Assembly (NCBI RefSeq): GCF_020715565.1
Contig: NZ_CP085839.1
Span: 3,038,001 to 3,102,000 of the forward strand
DNA from: Nocardioides sp. Kera G14
GTDB lineage: Bacteria; Actinomycetota; Actinomycetes; Propionibacteriales; Nocardioidaceae
Direction of reading: 5' to 3'
DNA: 64,000 nucleotides
In this document: positions 41,215 to 50,044 of the stretch, one piece after another
How positions within the stretch are numbered: the stretch's first letter is position 1
Layout of the letters: the number at the start of each line of letters is the position of its first letter
Translations under genes and position numbers: made by a program
The notes under the pieces: model-generated
Seen by the model: only the letters and a program-made list of their open reading frames with translations
The model's database searches: none
Told to the model about the DNA's origin: nothing

Positions 41215-43995
41215 TCAGCGCCAGGCGCGATTGACGCCGTCGCGGTCGAGCGTGACGAGGTCGCGCAGGTCGGCGTTGCTGAGCTCGGTCAACGCACTCT
41301 CACCACGGCCGAGAACAGCCTCAGCCAAGGCCCTCTTGTGCTCGAGGAGCAGCGCGATCCGTTCCTCCAGGGTGCCGCGCATGACGAGTCGATGGACCTG
41401 GACCGGCTTGGTCTGGCCGATCCGCCAGGCCCGGTCGGAGGCCTGGTCCTCGACCGCGGGGTTCCACCAGCGGTCGACGTGGACCACGTGATCGGCGCGC
41501 GTGAGGTTGAGGCCGGTGCCGCCGGCCTTGAGGCTGAGCAGGAAGACCGGCACGTGTCCGTCCTGGAAGGCCGCGATCATGCGCTCACGCTCGGCCACCG
41601 GGGTGCCGCCGTGGAGGAACTGATGGGCGATGCCGACGTCGGTCCAGTGCTCCTCGAGGAGCCTCGCCATGGCGACGTACTGGGTGAAGACGAGCACCGC
41701 CCCGCCCTCGCTGGTGGCGGTCTCGATCACCTCGTCGAGGAGGTCGAGCTTCTGACTCCGCCCGCCTGAGCGTCCCTGCGTCTGCTTGAGACTCTGCTTC
41801 AAGAACTGCGCGGGGTGGTTGCAGATCTGCTTGAGGCCGGTGAGCATCATCAGGATCAGACCGCGACGCGCCGGATCGTCACCCGGCAGCCGCTCGATCC
41901 GCTCCATCGTGTCGCGGACGTACGCCTCGTAGAGCACCGTCTGCTCCTTGGTGAGGCTGAGCAGGTGGTCGGTCTCCGTCTTGGGCGGGAGCTCGGGCGC
42001 GATGCCCGGATCGGTCTTGCGCCGCCGCAGCAGGAACGGCGCGACCATGTCGGCGAACTGCTTCGTCGGCGCCTCGATACCCGCCTCGATCGGTGCCGCC
42101 CACGCCTTGCGGAAGGCCTTGCGGCTGCCGAGCAGGCCGGGCACGCACCAGTCGAGGATGGCCCACAGCTCGCTGAGGTCGTTCTCCACCGGCGTCCCGG
42201 TCAGCGCGACGCGTGCAGTTCCTGGGATGGTGCGGATCGCCCGCGCCGTGGCGGAGGCAGGGTTCTTGAGATGCTGGGCCTCGTCGGCGACGACGAGATC
42301 CCACGGCACCGTCGCGAGGAGCCGCGCGTCGCGCCGCATCGTGCCGTACGTCGTCAGCACGAACCCCTGCCTCGCGTCCGTCAGGTCGCGCTCGCCGCCA
42401 TGGAACCGCCGCACCGGCGCGCCCGGCGCGAACCGTGCGATCTCCGCCTCCCAGTTGCCCATCAGGCTCGTCGGGCAGACGACCAGCGTCGGCCCCGCGC
42501 CACGATGCAGGTGGAGGGCGATCAGCTGCACCGTCTTGCCCAGACCCATGTCGTCGGCGAGGACGCCGCCAAGGCCGAGGGCGGTCAGCTCTGCCAGCCA
42601 GGTGAGACCCCGGCGCTGGTAGTCACGCAGCGTCGCCCGAAGCGCGGGCGGCACGGGCAGCAGCTCGCCGCGCCCGACCTCGGCCACCGTCTGCTTGAGC
42701 TTCTCGATCGTCGCGCCGACGATGACATCGCTGAGCGGCGACTCCGAGCGGCCATCGATCTGGCCCACACCTGTGAGCGCCGCACCGAGGGCCTCGGCCC
42801 CGGTGAGCGGGCGGAGCATCCGCTTCCGCGCCTTGCGGGCGATGCCGGGGTCGACGACCGTCCACGAGCCGCGCAGCTTCAGGATCGGGGAGGCCGCCTT
42901 GGCCAGCTCGTCCATCTCGTCGTCGGTGAGCGGCTCGTCACCGAGTGCGAGCTGCCACCTGAAGGCGAAGAGGTCGTCACGGGCGAAGAGGCCGGTGTTG
43001 AGCTGCTCCTCCCAGTCGCTCTCCTCGCGGGGACGCGGGGCCACGTCCAGCACAGCTTGGGCCTTGAGCTCACGACCGAGGGAGCGGGGCCACATCACGT
43101 CGACGCCGATCGCCTTCAGGGCCGCGACGCCCTCCCCCAGGAGGGAGCCGACCTCGTCGCCCTCGAGGATCAGCTCGGTCGGCGAGGCCTGGAACCGCAT
43201 CCGCTCCAACGGAGCCCAGGCCCGAGTCGCCTCGGCCAGCCGCAGCGAGATCTGCTGCCGCGTGCGCGGACCGAAGTGGTGGATCCGCGGGTCGTCGTGC
43301 CAGAGCACCGACGCGTCGGCGAAGTGCAGGGGGTTGGCCTCGTCGTGCACCTGCAGGACGGCACGCAGGACGCCCTCGGTCAGGGACTCCTCGTCCGCCT
43401 CGATGCGGATCGACAGCGAGATCTCGGCCGGGAGGCCGTCGTCCACCGTCTCGCTCCGGCGCTGGCCACCTGATCGGCCGATGATCGAGGCCATCCGCTC
43501 CTCGAGCTCGGCCGCACGAGCCCGCTGGCGCTCGAGCATCCGCTCCCGCAGCGAGCCTGCAGGTCGCGTCGACTCGGCCGCGCGGCGGGCGAGGCCCTGG
43601 GAGGAACCGCCGGGCATGCCGTCGATGGTGGCGGCGACCATGGCCCAGGCCAGCGCCTCGGCGCCCTCCCCGTCGACGCCCTCATAGGAGCGGAACTCCG
43701 CGAGCAGCCGCAGCCGCTCCACGTCGTCCCCCTGGATGACGGGGGCACGCGAGCCGTCGGAGAGCGTGTCGTACTTCCCCTCGGCGATCAGCTTCAACGC
43801 GTACTGCGCCGCTGCCCCGAGGAGCCCGACCGACGGGTGCACCGCCGAGTCGCGCAGCGCGCGGGTGAGCACCGGCACGGCCGAGACGATCGGCAGCGAC
43901 ACCGTGCGACGGTCGTCGGAGAAGACGATCGACCCCTCCCGCGGCCGGGCACCGACGGTGAGCACCGCCGGACCGGTCAGGGGGATGAAGCTCAC
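41215..43995 (-). CDS. SNF2-family DEAD/DEAH ATPase (DUF3670 type)
   Basis: A 926-residue Snf2/Rad54-like translocase. The N-terminal 400 residues resemble the SNF2-associated DUF3670 region. The motor has motif I LADDMGLGKTVQLIAL, motif II VVADEAQHLKN, motif III ALTGTPVEN, and motif VI VEDQASDRAWRIGQTKPVQVHRL. Such proteins remodel or move along DNA in repair or transcription. They are often next to a SWIM zinc-finger protein, which is absent here. No nuclease or methylase is nearby, so a defence role is not supported. GTG is six bases from minus-strand TAAGGT. Confidence 0.9.
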   Translation of the reverse strand: MSFIPLTGPAVLTVGARPREGSIVFSDDRRTVSLPIVSAVPVLTRALRDSAVHPSVGLLGAAAQYALKLIAEGKYDTLSDGSRAPVIQGDDVERLRLLAEFRSYEGVDGEGAEALAWAMVAATIDGMPGGSSQGLARRAAESTRPAGSLRERMLERQRARAAELEERMASIIGRSGGQRRSETVDDGLPAEISLSIRIEADEESLTEGVLRAVLQVHDEANPLHFADASVLWHDDPRIHHFGPRTRQQISLRLAEATRAWAPLERMRFQASPTELILEGDEVGSLLGEGVAALKAIGVDVMWPRSLGRELKAQAVLDVAPRPREESDWEEQLNTGLFARDDLFAFRWQLALGDEPLTDDEMDELAKAASPILKLRGSWTVVDPGIARKARKRMLRPLTGAEALGAALTGVGQIDGRSESPLSDVIVGATIEKLKQTVAEVGRGELLPVPPALRATLRDYQRRGLTWLAELTALGLGGVLADDMGLGKTVQLIALHLHRGAGPTLVVCPTSLMGNWEAEIARFAPGAPVRRFHGGERDLTDARQGFVLTTYGTMRRDARLLATVPWDLVVADEAQHLKNPASATARAIRTIPGTARVALTGTPVENDLSELWAILDWCVPGLLGSRKAFRKAWAAPIEAGIEAPTKQFADMVAPFLLRRRKTDPGIAPELPPKTETDHLLSLTKEQTVLYEAYVRDTMERIERLPGDDPARRGLILMMLTGLKQICNHPAQFLKQSLKQTQGRSGGRSQKLDLLDEVIETATSEGGAVLVFTQYVAMARLLEEHWTDVGIAHQFLHGGTPVAERERMIAAFQDGHVPVFLLSLKAGGTGLNLTRADHVVHVDRWWNPAVEDQASDRAWRIGQTKPVQVHRLVMRGTLEERIALLLEHKRALAEAVLGRGESALTELSNADLRDLVTLDRDGVNRAWR

Positions 43996-44082
43996 CCAAT
44001 GACCTTATGCGGCGCCGCGGACAGTTCGGGCCGCGGAGCGGTCCGAACCATGGGCTCAGCGTGGTCGGCGTACGCTCGCCGC

Positions 44083-44565
44083 ATGAGCCTCCTCGACGCC
44101 CAGATCTCCACCCTTGACGGCGAGCCGACCACCCTCGGCGCCCTGACCGGCGGCAAGCCCGCCCTCCTCGTCAACGTCGCCTCGAAGTGCGGCCTCACGC
44201 CGCAGTACGAAGGTCTCGAGCGGATCGCCGAGTCCACGCCCGGCCTGACCGTCATCGGCTTCCCGTGCAACCAGTTCATGGGCCAGGAGCCCGGCTCACC
44301 CGAGGAGATCCAGGAGTTCTGTTCGTCGACGTACGGCGTCACCTTCCCGCTCACGGAGAAGATCGAGGTCAACGGTGAGGGCCGACACGAGATCTACGGC
44401 GCACTGACCACCACGCCGGAGGCGAGCACCGGCGAGGCCGGCGACATCACCTGGAACTTCGAGAAGTTCCTGGTCGACGCCGAGGGGCAGGTCGTGAAGC
44501 GCTTCGGCCCCCGCACCGAGCCTGAGGCTCCCGAGGTGCTCGAGGCGATCAACTCCCTCGTGTGA
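44083..44565 (+). CDS. Glutathione peroxidase-like thiol peroxidase
   Basis: A 160-residue thioredoxin-fold peroxidase. The peroxidatic residue is Cys in VNVASKCGLTPQYEGLE, Gln in FPCNQFMGQEPG and Trp/Asn in ITWNFEKFLV. It is a Cys, not Sec, enzyme, and in actinobacteria it is expected to use thioredoxin or mycoredoxin rather than glutathione. ATG at 44083 lies six bases from TACGCT (44071-44076). Confidence 0.95.
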   Translation: MSLLDAQISTLDGEPTTLGALTGGKPALLVNVASKCGLTPQYEGLERIAESTPGLTVIGFPCNQFMGQEPGSPEEIQEFCSSTYGVTFPLTEKIEVNGEGRHEIYGALTTTPEASTGEAGDITWNFEKFLVDAEGQVVKRFGPRTEPEAPEVLEAINSLV

Positions 44566-44595
44566 TCCGGACCACCGAACAACCGAATTGGATTG

Positions 44596-44616
44596 GTTGC
44601 CTTCGGCAACTACGGT
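44596..44616 (+). promoter_or_regulatory. Operator GTTGC-N5-GCAAC abutting the -10 of a DHA2 pump
   Basis: GTTGCCTTCGGCAAC at 44596-44610 is an inverted repeat directly followed by the -10 TACGGT (44611-44616), which lies six bases from the GTG start. Reversed, it matches the site at 63924-63938 upstream of the second pump. Confidence 0.72.
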
Positions 44617-44622
44617 TTGCAG

Positions 44623-46128
44623 GTGACCTCAGAGACGACAACGGCGGCGACCCCGCTCGACGCAGACGACAAGATCACCAAGGACATCCTGGTCATCGCT
44701 GGGGTCGTGGTGCTCGGCATGATCATGTCGATCCTCGACATCACGGTGGTCAACGTCGCGCTGCCGACGTTCCAGACCGAGCTGGCCAACGGCGGCAAGG
44801 AGATCGCGTACTCCACCGTGGCGTGGACCGTGACCGGTTACACGCTGGCGCTCGCGATGGTCATTCCGATCACCGGGTGGGCCGCCGACCGCTTCGGCAC
44901 CAAGAAGCTCTTCATCGGCGCGGTCACCCTCTTCACGCTCGGGTCGGCGCTGTGCGCGACCGCGTGGAGCATCGAGTCGCTGATCGCGTTCCGCGTGCTG
45001 CAGGGCCTCGGTGGCGGCATGCTGATGCCGCTCGGCATGACCATCATGACCAAGGCGGCCGGCCCCCACCGGATGGGCAAGCTGATGGCGATCCTCGGTG
45101 TGCCGATGCTGCTCGGCCCGATCCTCGGCCCGATCCTCGGTGGCTGGCTGATCGACGCCGCCTCATGGCACTGGGTCTTCCTGATCAACCTGCCGCTGGG
45201 CGTCATCACGATCGTCTACGCCCTGTTCGCGCTCCCACGCGACAACGCCAACGGCACCGAGACCTTCGACTTCGTCGGCTTCCTGCTGATGTCCCCCGGT
45301 CTCGCGGCGTTCCTCTACGGCGTCTCGAAGATCCCGAGCACCGGCACCGCCGCCTCCGCTGAGGTGCTCATCCCCGCGCTGATCGGCCTCGCGTTGATCA
45401 TCGGCTTCGTCTTCTGGTCCTTCCGTCCGCAGCACCCGCTGCTCGACCTGCGCCTCTTCCACGACCGTCAGTTCACGGTCTCGAACATCATCATGTTCCT
45501 CTTCGCCGGCGCCTTCTTCGGTGCGCTGCTGCTGGTGCCGACGTACTTCCAGACGGTGCGCGGCGAGTCGACCCTCGACGCCGGCCTGCTCGTGGCCCCG
45601 CAGGGCCTCGGCGCCATGCTCGTCATGCCGATCGCCGGCACGCTGGCCGACAAGATCCCGGTCGGCAAGATCGTGCCGTTCGGCTTCCTCGGCATCATCA
45701 TCGGCTTCATCGGCCTGGCCTCCAGCACCTCGCCCGACACCCCGACGTGGCACATCTGCGCCTGGCTCTTCGTGACCGGTCTCGGCATGGGCGGCACGAT
45801 GATGCCGATCTTCACGGCCGCGCTGCGCACGCTCACGCAGGTCGAGGTGGCCCGCGGATCGACGCTCCTCAACGTGATCCAGCAGATCGCCTCGTCCGTC
45901 GGCGTGGCGGTCATCTCGGTCGTGTTGACCAACAAGCTCAACGGCTCCGACGCCATCGCGACGGCCCCCGGCTCGCCGCAGGCCCTCTCCGACATGGGCG
46001 GCGCGTTCCAGACGAGCTACATCGTGGCGCTCATCGTCATCGTCGCGACCCTCATCCCGGTCGCGCTCCTTCCGCGGAAGAAGGAGGAGGGGCTCAACGC
46101 TCCTCAGCAGCCGACGATGATGCACTGA
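44623..46128 (+). CDS. DHA2-family MFS drug efflux transporter
   Basis: A 501-residue, about 14-helix proton antiporter of the EmrB/QacA type. Motif D1 is LDITVVNVALPTF in helix 1, motif A is GWAADRFGTKKLF, and motif C in helix 5 is GVPMLLGPILGPILGGWL. It would export toxic compounds from the cytoplasm. GTG 44623 is chosen from the TACGGT -10 six bases away. A reading 10 codons longer would cross that hexamer. The operator sits exactly over the promoter. Confidence 0.93.
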   Translation: MTSETTTAATPLDADDKITKDILVIAGVVVLGMIMSILDITVVNVALPTFQTELANGGKEIAYSTVAWTVTGYTLALAMVIPITGWAADRFGTKKLFIGAVTLFTLGSALCATAWSIESLIAFRVLQGLGGGMLMPLGMTIMTKAAGPHRMGKLMAILGVPMLLGPILGPILGGWLIDAASWHWVFLINLPLGVITIVYALFALPRDNANGTETFDFVGFLLMSPGLAAFLYGVSKIPSTGTAASAEVLIPALIGLALIIGFVFWSFRPQHPLLDLRLFHDRQFTVSNIIMFLFAGAFFGALLLVPTYFQTVRGESTLDAGLLVAPQGLGAMLVMPIAGTLADKIPVGKIVPFGFLGIIIGFIGLASSTSPDTPTWHICAWLFVTGLGMGGTMMPIFTAALRTLTQVEVARGSTLLNVIQQIASSVGVAVISVVLTNKLNGSDAIATAPGSPQALSDMGGAFQTSYIVALIVIVATLIPVALLPRKKEEGLNAPQQPTMMH

Positions 46129-46146
46129 CCGCCATCCCAGGGATGA

Positions 46147-48234
46147 CTAGTTCTCGGAGGCGAGAGCGAGCGGCAGTACGACGGCGGCGCCCGCCTCCCG
46201 TATGGCGACTGCGACGCAGGTGAGCGTCCAGCCCGTCGACAGGCGGTCGTCGACGAGCAGAACCCTTGCGCCGCTAGGGATCTGGGCGTCGAGCGCTGCT
46301 CGCCGCATGACTGCCGCGACGCGGTGGGCGGAGTTGGTCGCACCTGCACCAGGGGGTACCGATGGGTCGCGCAGCGCCCACGTGCCGAGGATCGGCTTCT
46401 TGAGATAGCGCGAGAGCCCGTGGGTCAGGTCGGCGACGAGCTGCGGGTGGGAGAGCGACTCGACCATGACGATGCCGTCGACGTTGCCACCGGCGCTCGG
46501 GAGCCAGTCGCTCACCACCTCGACCATCGCACGGGCCAACGGCACGGGCACCGGTCCGTCGTCGGCCTTGAAGATCTCGCGCAGGGCGTTGCCGTGACCG
46601 AGGTCGGTGAGGCGCGCGATGACACGGCCCTCCTCAGCCCCCTCCGCGATCTTCCCCTTGAGCTCGATCCCGATCGCAGGCAGGCCCGACGGCCAGAGCT
46701 TCTTCGGCTCGATCGGAACACCGGGTCGGTGCAGGCGCTCATCGGCGGCCGCGACCGCCGCCTCGGACACCTGTGCCGACAGCGACAGACCGCCGCAGTT
46801 GTCACAGCGGCCGCAGTCCTCGGGCTTCGGATCATCCAGCTGCGAGCGGAGGTAGCGCATCCGGCATTCCGTGGTCGAGAGGTAGCCGAGCATCGCCTCC
46901 TCCTCGCGTCTCCGCGCATCCGTGACGCGCGCATAGCGCTCGGCGTCGTAGCTCCACGCCTCACCCGTGGCCGTCCAACCGCCTTGGACCCGTCGCACCG
47001 CACCATCGACATCGAGCACCTTGAGCATCGTCTCCAGGCGGGTGCGGGAGAGGTCGACGTACGGCTCGAGGGCCTGGGTGGAGAGCGGCTTCTCGCTCGC
47101 CGACAGGACGGAGAGGGTCTGACGGACCTGCTCCTCGCGCGGGAAGGCGAGGGAAGCGAAGTAGGCCCAGATGTCGCGGTCCTCGATGCCCGGCAGCAGG
47201 ACGACCGAGGCGGTCCCGACGATGCCTCGGCCGGCACGGCCGACCTGCTGGTAGTAGGAGACCGGCGACGACGGTGCGCCGAGGTTGACCACGAAACCGA
47301 GTGGAGCGTCGTAGCCCATGCCGAGTGCCGAGGTCGCGACGAGCACCTTGATCCGGCCTGCGGCGAGCGCCTCCTCGAGCGCGTGCCGCTCGGTGGTCTC
47401 GGTGCGCCCGGAGTAGGCGGCCGCGTCGATGCCTCGCGAGCGTAGGTAGTCGGCAACCTCCTCGGTCGCCGCGACGGTCAGGCAGTAGACGATTCCCGAA
47501 CCCTGCTGGGCGGCGACGTGGCCGGCGAGCCAGGCCAACCGCATCTCCGGTGTCTTCAGCCGTACGACGGCGAGCTGGAGTGACTCGCGGTCGAGCGATC
47601 CGCGCAGGACCAGGACGTCCGTGCCGAGCTGCTCCGCGACGTCGGCGGTGACGCGGGCGTTGGCCGTGGCGGTCGTCGCAAGGACCGGAACGCCGCTCGG
47701 GAGGTCATGCAGGAGCGTGCGGATGCGGCGGTAGTCGGGCCGGAAGTCGTGTCCCCAGTCGGAGATGCAGTGCGCCTCGTCGACGACGAGGAGCCCGCAC
47801 TCGGCAGCGAGCCTCGGCAGCACCGCATCGCGGAACCCCGGGTTGTTGAGCCGCTCCGGGCTCACCAGCAGGACGTCGACCTCACGTGAGTGGATGGCCG
47901 CTTCGATCGAGGACCACTCGTCGATGTTGGTCGAGTTGATCGTCGCCGCCCGGATCCCGGCTCGCTCGGCGGCGGCGATCTGGTTGCGCATCAACGCGAG
48001 CAGCGGCGAGACGATCACCGTCGGTCCCGCTCCTGCCTCGCGCAGCAGGAGGGTCGCCACGAAGTAGACCGCCGACTTCCCCCAGCCGGTCTTCTGCACG
48101 ACGAGGGTCCGCCGCCGCTCCTCCACCAGGGCGGAGATCGCCGACCACTGGTCGTCGCGCAGACGCGCGTCGTCGCGCCCGACGAGGGCGCGCAGGTGCG
48201 CTTCGGCGCGGTCGCGGAGGGCGGTGTCGGACAT
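46147..48234 (-). CDS. RecQ-family helicase with phosphoribosyltransferase-like domain
   Basis: A 695-residue ATP-dependent DNA helicase. The motor has VQKTGWGKSAVYFVATLL (Walker A variant, TGWGKS), VVDEAHCISDWGHDFRPDYR and QQVGRAGRG. The zinc-binding part is CRMRYLRSQL...CGRCDNCGG. The last about 180 residues differ from classic RecQ and contain VLLVDDRLSTGWTLTCVAVAIREAG, a PRPP-binding signature of type I phosphoribosyltransferases; no HRDC domain is seen. ATG at 48234 follows TAGACA by seven bases, and longer frames run through the divergent promoter region. Confidence 0.88.
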   Translation of the reverse strand: MSDTALRDRAEAHLRALVGRDDARLRDDQWSAISALVEERRRTLVVQKTGWGKSAVYFVATLLLREAGAGPTVIVSPLLALMRNQIAAAERAGIRAATINSTNIDEWSSIEAAIHSREVDVLLVSPERLNNPGFRDAVLPRLAAECGLLVVDEAHCISDWGHDFRPDYRRIRTLLHDLPSGVPVLATTATANARVTADVAEQLGTDVLVLRGSLDRESLQLAVVRLKTPEMRLAWLAGHVAAQQGSGIVYCLTVAATEEVADYLRSRGIDAAAYSGRTETTERHALEEALAAGRIKVLVATSALGMGYDAPLGFVVNLGAPSSPVSYYQQVGRAGRGIVGTASVVLLPGIEDRDIWAYFASLAFPREEQVRQTLSVLSASEKPLSTQALEPYVDLSRTRLETMLKVLDVDGAVRRVQGGWTATGEAWSYDAERYARVTDARRREEEAMLGYLSTTECRMRYLRSQLDDPKPEDCGRCDNCGGLSLSAQVSEAAVAAADERLHRPGVPIEPKKLWPSGLPAIGIELKGKIAEGAEEGRVIARLTDLGHGNALREIFKADDGPVPVPLARAMVEVVSDWLPSAGGNVDGIVMVESLSHPQLVADLTHGLSRYLKKPILGTWALRDPSVPPGAGATNSAHRVAAVMRRAALDAQIPSGARVLLVDDRLSTGWTLTCVAVAIREAGAAVVLPLALASEN

Positions 48235-48357
48235 GGTCACGTGTCTACCAGTGCCTGTCGACACCGGCAGAACCGCCAGTGGGCCCACCCTCGTCGGGCC
48301 CCGCTGCTGGGACCGCGGACCCATGGTGAAGGCGCCGCGCGTCCCTACGGTCAGGCT

Positions 48358-48981
48358 GTGACCACCCACAGACTGTGCCGGACGCTCGGCAGTGTCGTCA
48401 TCGCGGTCGCCGCACTCGCGCCGTCCGGGTGCGGCACCTCCGCACCGAGCACACGTGCGGCCGACACGGTCAGCCCAAGCTCACTGCTCGTCCACGTCGA
48501 CGACCTCCCGACAGGCTGGCGGAGCAGCAGCTCACCCGGCACCGACTACCGCGTGACGGTCTGTGGGGTCGACCTCGAACCGCAGGCTCCCGAGGCGGTC
48601 ACGAGTGTCCGCTTCGCACAGAGCGCTTTGGGACCGTTCCTCGAGGAGCACGTCCGCGTCTACGACTCGGGTCGCACCATCGAGGACGTCGCGGAGGAGC
48701 TCCGTGCCGCGCTGCGCTCCTGCTCGTCGTACGCCGCCCGCGGCTCGGACCCTGCGAGTCCGACCGCCCACTTCTCGGTCGAGCCGCTCACCGTGGCCGG
48801 TGCTCCGGAAGACAGCGTCGCCTGGCGGCAGCGGCCCGACGGCACCGTGCCGATCACAAGCGACCTGCTGCTCGTGCCCCACGGCGACGCCGCGGTCCTG
48901 CTGATGTCCTACGCGATCCGCGACACCCCCGACCCGGCCGTCCTCGCCCGCGCGGCTGCCGCTCTGCCCGCCGTGCAATGA
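48358..48981 (+). CDS. Putative lipoprotein, sensor-like
   Basis: A 207-residue exported protein with a signal peptide and a lipobox-like Cys (LAPSGC, Cys25, imperfect at -3). The body (LLVHVDDLPTGWRSSSSPG...) resembles PknH-sensor-like extracytoplasmic domains of actinobacteria only loosely. No catalytic motif is visible. GTG is six bases from TACGGT (48346-48351). It is followed 18 bases later by the SGNH hydrolase gene, likely co-transcribed. Confidence 0.75.
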   Translation: MTTHRLCRTLGSVVIAVAALAPSGCGTSAPSTRAADTVSPSSLLVHVDDLPTGWRSSSSPGTDYRVTVCGVDLEPQAPEAVTSVRFAQSALGPFLEEHVRVYDSGRTIEDVAEELRAALRSCSSYAARGSDPASPTAHFSVEPLTVAGAPEDSVAWRQRPDGTVPITSDLLLVPHGDAAVLLMSYAIRDTPDPAVLARAAAALPAVQ

Positions 48982-48999
48982 CCGTGCAGTGACAGTGCG

Positions 49000-50037
49000 A
49001 TGAGGAGCAGTCGCGGGGCCTCGACCGCCGAGTACGTCGGCAGCACGATCATCGCCGCCGGCATCGCCCTCGCCGTCACGCTGACACCGGTCAGGCATGA
49101 GCTCGCCGACGGCATCCACCAGGCGGTCTGCTCGGTCCTGCAGCAGACCGCGTGCCGCACACCCGGCAGCGGCGAGACCCCGCTCGAGCAGGCGACCAGT
49201 GGTCGTTACGTCGCCCTCGGCGACAGCTACTCCTCGGGCGAGGGCGCGTGGGACTACGAGGAGGGCACGGACTTCGACGACCGCGACGACGCATGGCCGT
49301 TCGACGACGACAACGAGCTCCACAACCGCTGCCATCGCTCGCCCCATGCCTACAGTCAGGTGCTCGCAGCCACCAATGACTTCGAGGGCGGCACCACCTT
49401 CGTCGCCTGCTCCGGCTCGATTCTCGCCGACCTTGAGCAACCGAACCACAAGGAGACCGGCGAGGATCCGCAGAGCGATGCGCTCGGCGACGACGTCTCA
49501 CTGATCACGATGACGATGGGCGGCAATGACCTGGGCTTCGCCGACGTGCTCAGGGACTGCATCCTCAACGGCGCCCGCGGTGTCGGACCCGACACCTGCC
49601 AGGCGAAGCACGACGCCCGCATCAAGGCGCTCCTCCCGGTGCTCGAGCAGCAGCTCATCGCGACCTATCGCGCGCTCCAGAAGAAGGCGCCGAACGCCCG
49701 CATCGTGATCGTCGGTTACCCACAACTCTTTGTCGACAACCCGACCGACGACTTCCATGACCTCCTCTACAAGGAGGACCAGGTCTGGATGAACCAGAAG
49801 GCCGCCGACCTCAATGCGATGCTGCGCGACGCCGCCAAGCAGGCCGGTGTGACCTTCGTCGACCCGACGGCCGCCTTCCACGGGCACGGCATCGGCAGCG
49901 CCGACCCGTGGATCAACGACCTTGACTTCGGTGGCCCGGGCATGATGATCGTCGACCCGAGCAGCTTCCATCCCAACGCCATGGGGCACCAGGCGATCGC
50001 CGACCTCGTCCAGCAGGCGATCGAGCACCCGCGCTAG
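49000..50037 (+). CDS. SGNH hydrolase with type IVb pilin-like N-terminus
   Basis: A 345-residue secreted or surface esterase/lipase. The N-terminus SSRGASTAEYVGSTIIAAGIA has the look of a prepilin-type (class III) signal: Gly before ASTAE, Glu at +5 and a hydrophobic helix, as in Flp pilins and many actinobacterial exported proteins. After a linker come SGNH block I (VALGDSYSSGEG), block III (MTMGGNDLGF) and block V (SSFHPNAMGHQAIADL). Six Cys residues suggest disulfides. It should hydrolyse lipid or carbohydrate esters outside the cell. Confidence 0.88.
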   Translation: MRSSRGASTAEYVGSTIIAAGIALAVTLTPVRHELADGIHQAVCSVLQQTACRTPGSGETPLEQATSGRYVALGDSYSSGEGAWDYEEGTDFDDRDDAWPFDDDNELHNRCHRSPHAYSQVLAATNDFEGGTTFVACSGSILADLEQPNHKETGEDPQSDALGDDVSLITMTMGGNDLGFADVLRDCILNGARGVGPDTCQAKHDARIKALLPVLEQQLIATYRALQKKAPNARIVIVGYPQLFVDNPTDDFHDLLYKEDQVWMNQKAADLNAMLRDAAKQAGVTFVDPTAAFHGHGIGSADPWINDLDFGGPGMMIVDPSSFHPNAMGHQAIADLVQQAIEHPR

Positions 50038-50044
50038 GCGGGCG

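Noticed and set aside
41215..43995. SNF2 protein as part of a DISARM-like defence island
   Set aside because: No methylase, DUF1998, PLD nuclease or other defence gene lies nearby. The neighbours are glutathione peroxidase and sulfotransferase genes.
46133..46145. CATCCC-A-GGGATG palindrome as a terminator between the pump and RecQ genes
   Set aside because: A one-base loop cannot fold as drawn and the remaining stem is too short; no T tract.
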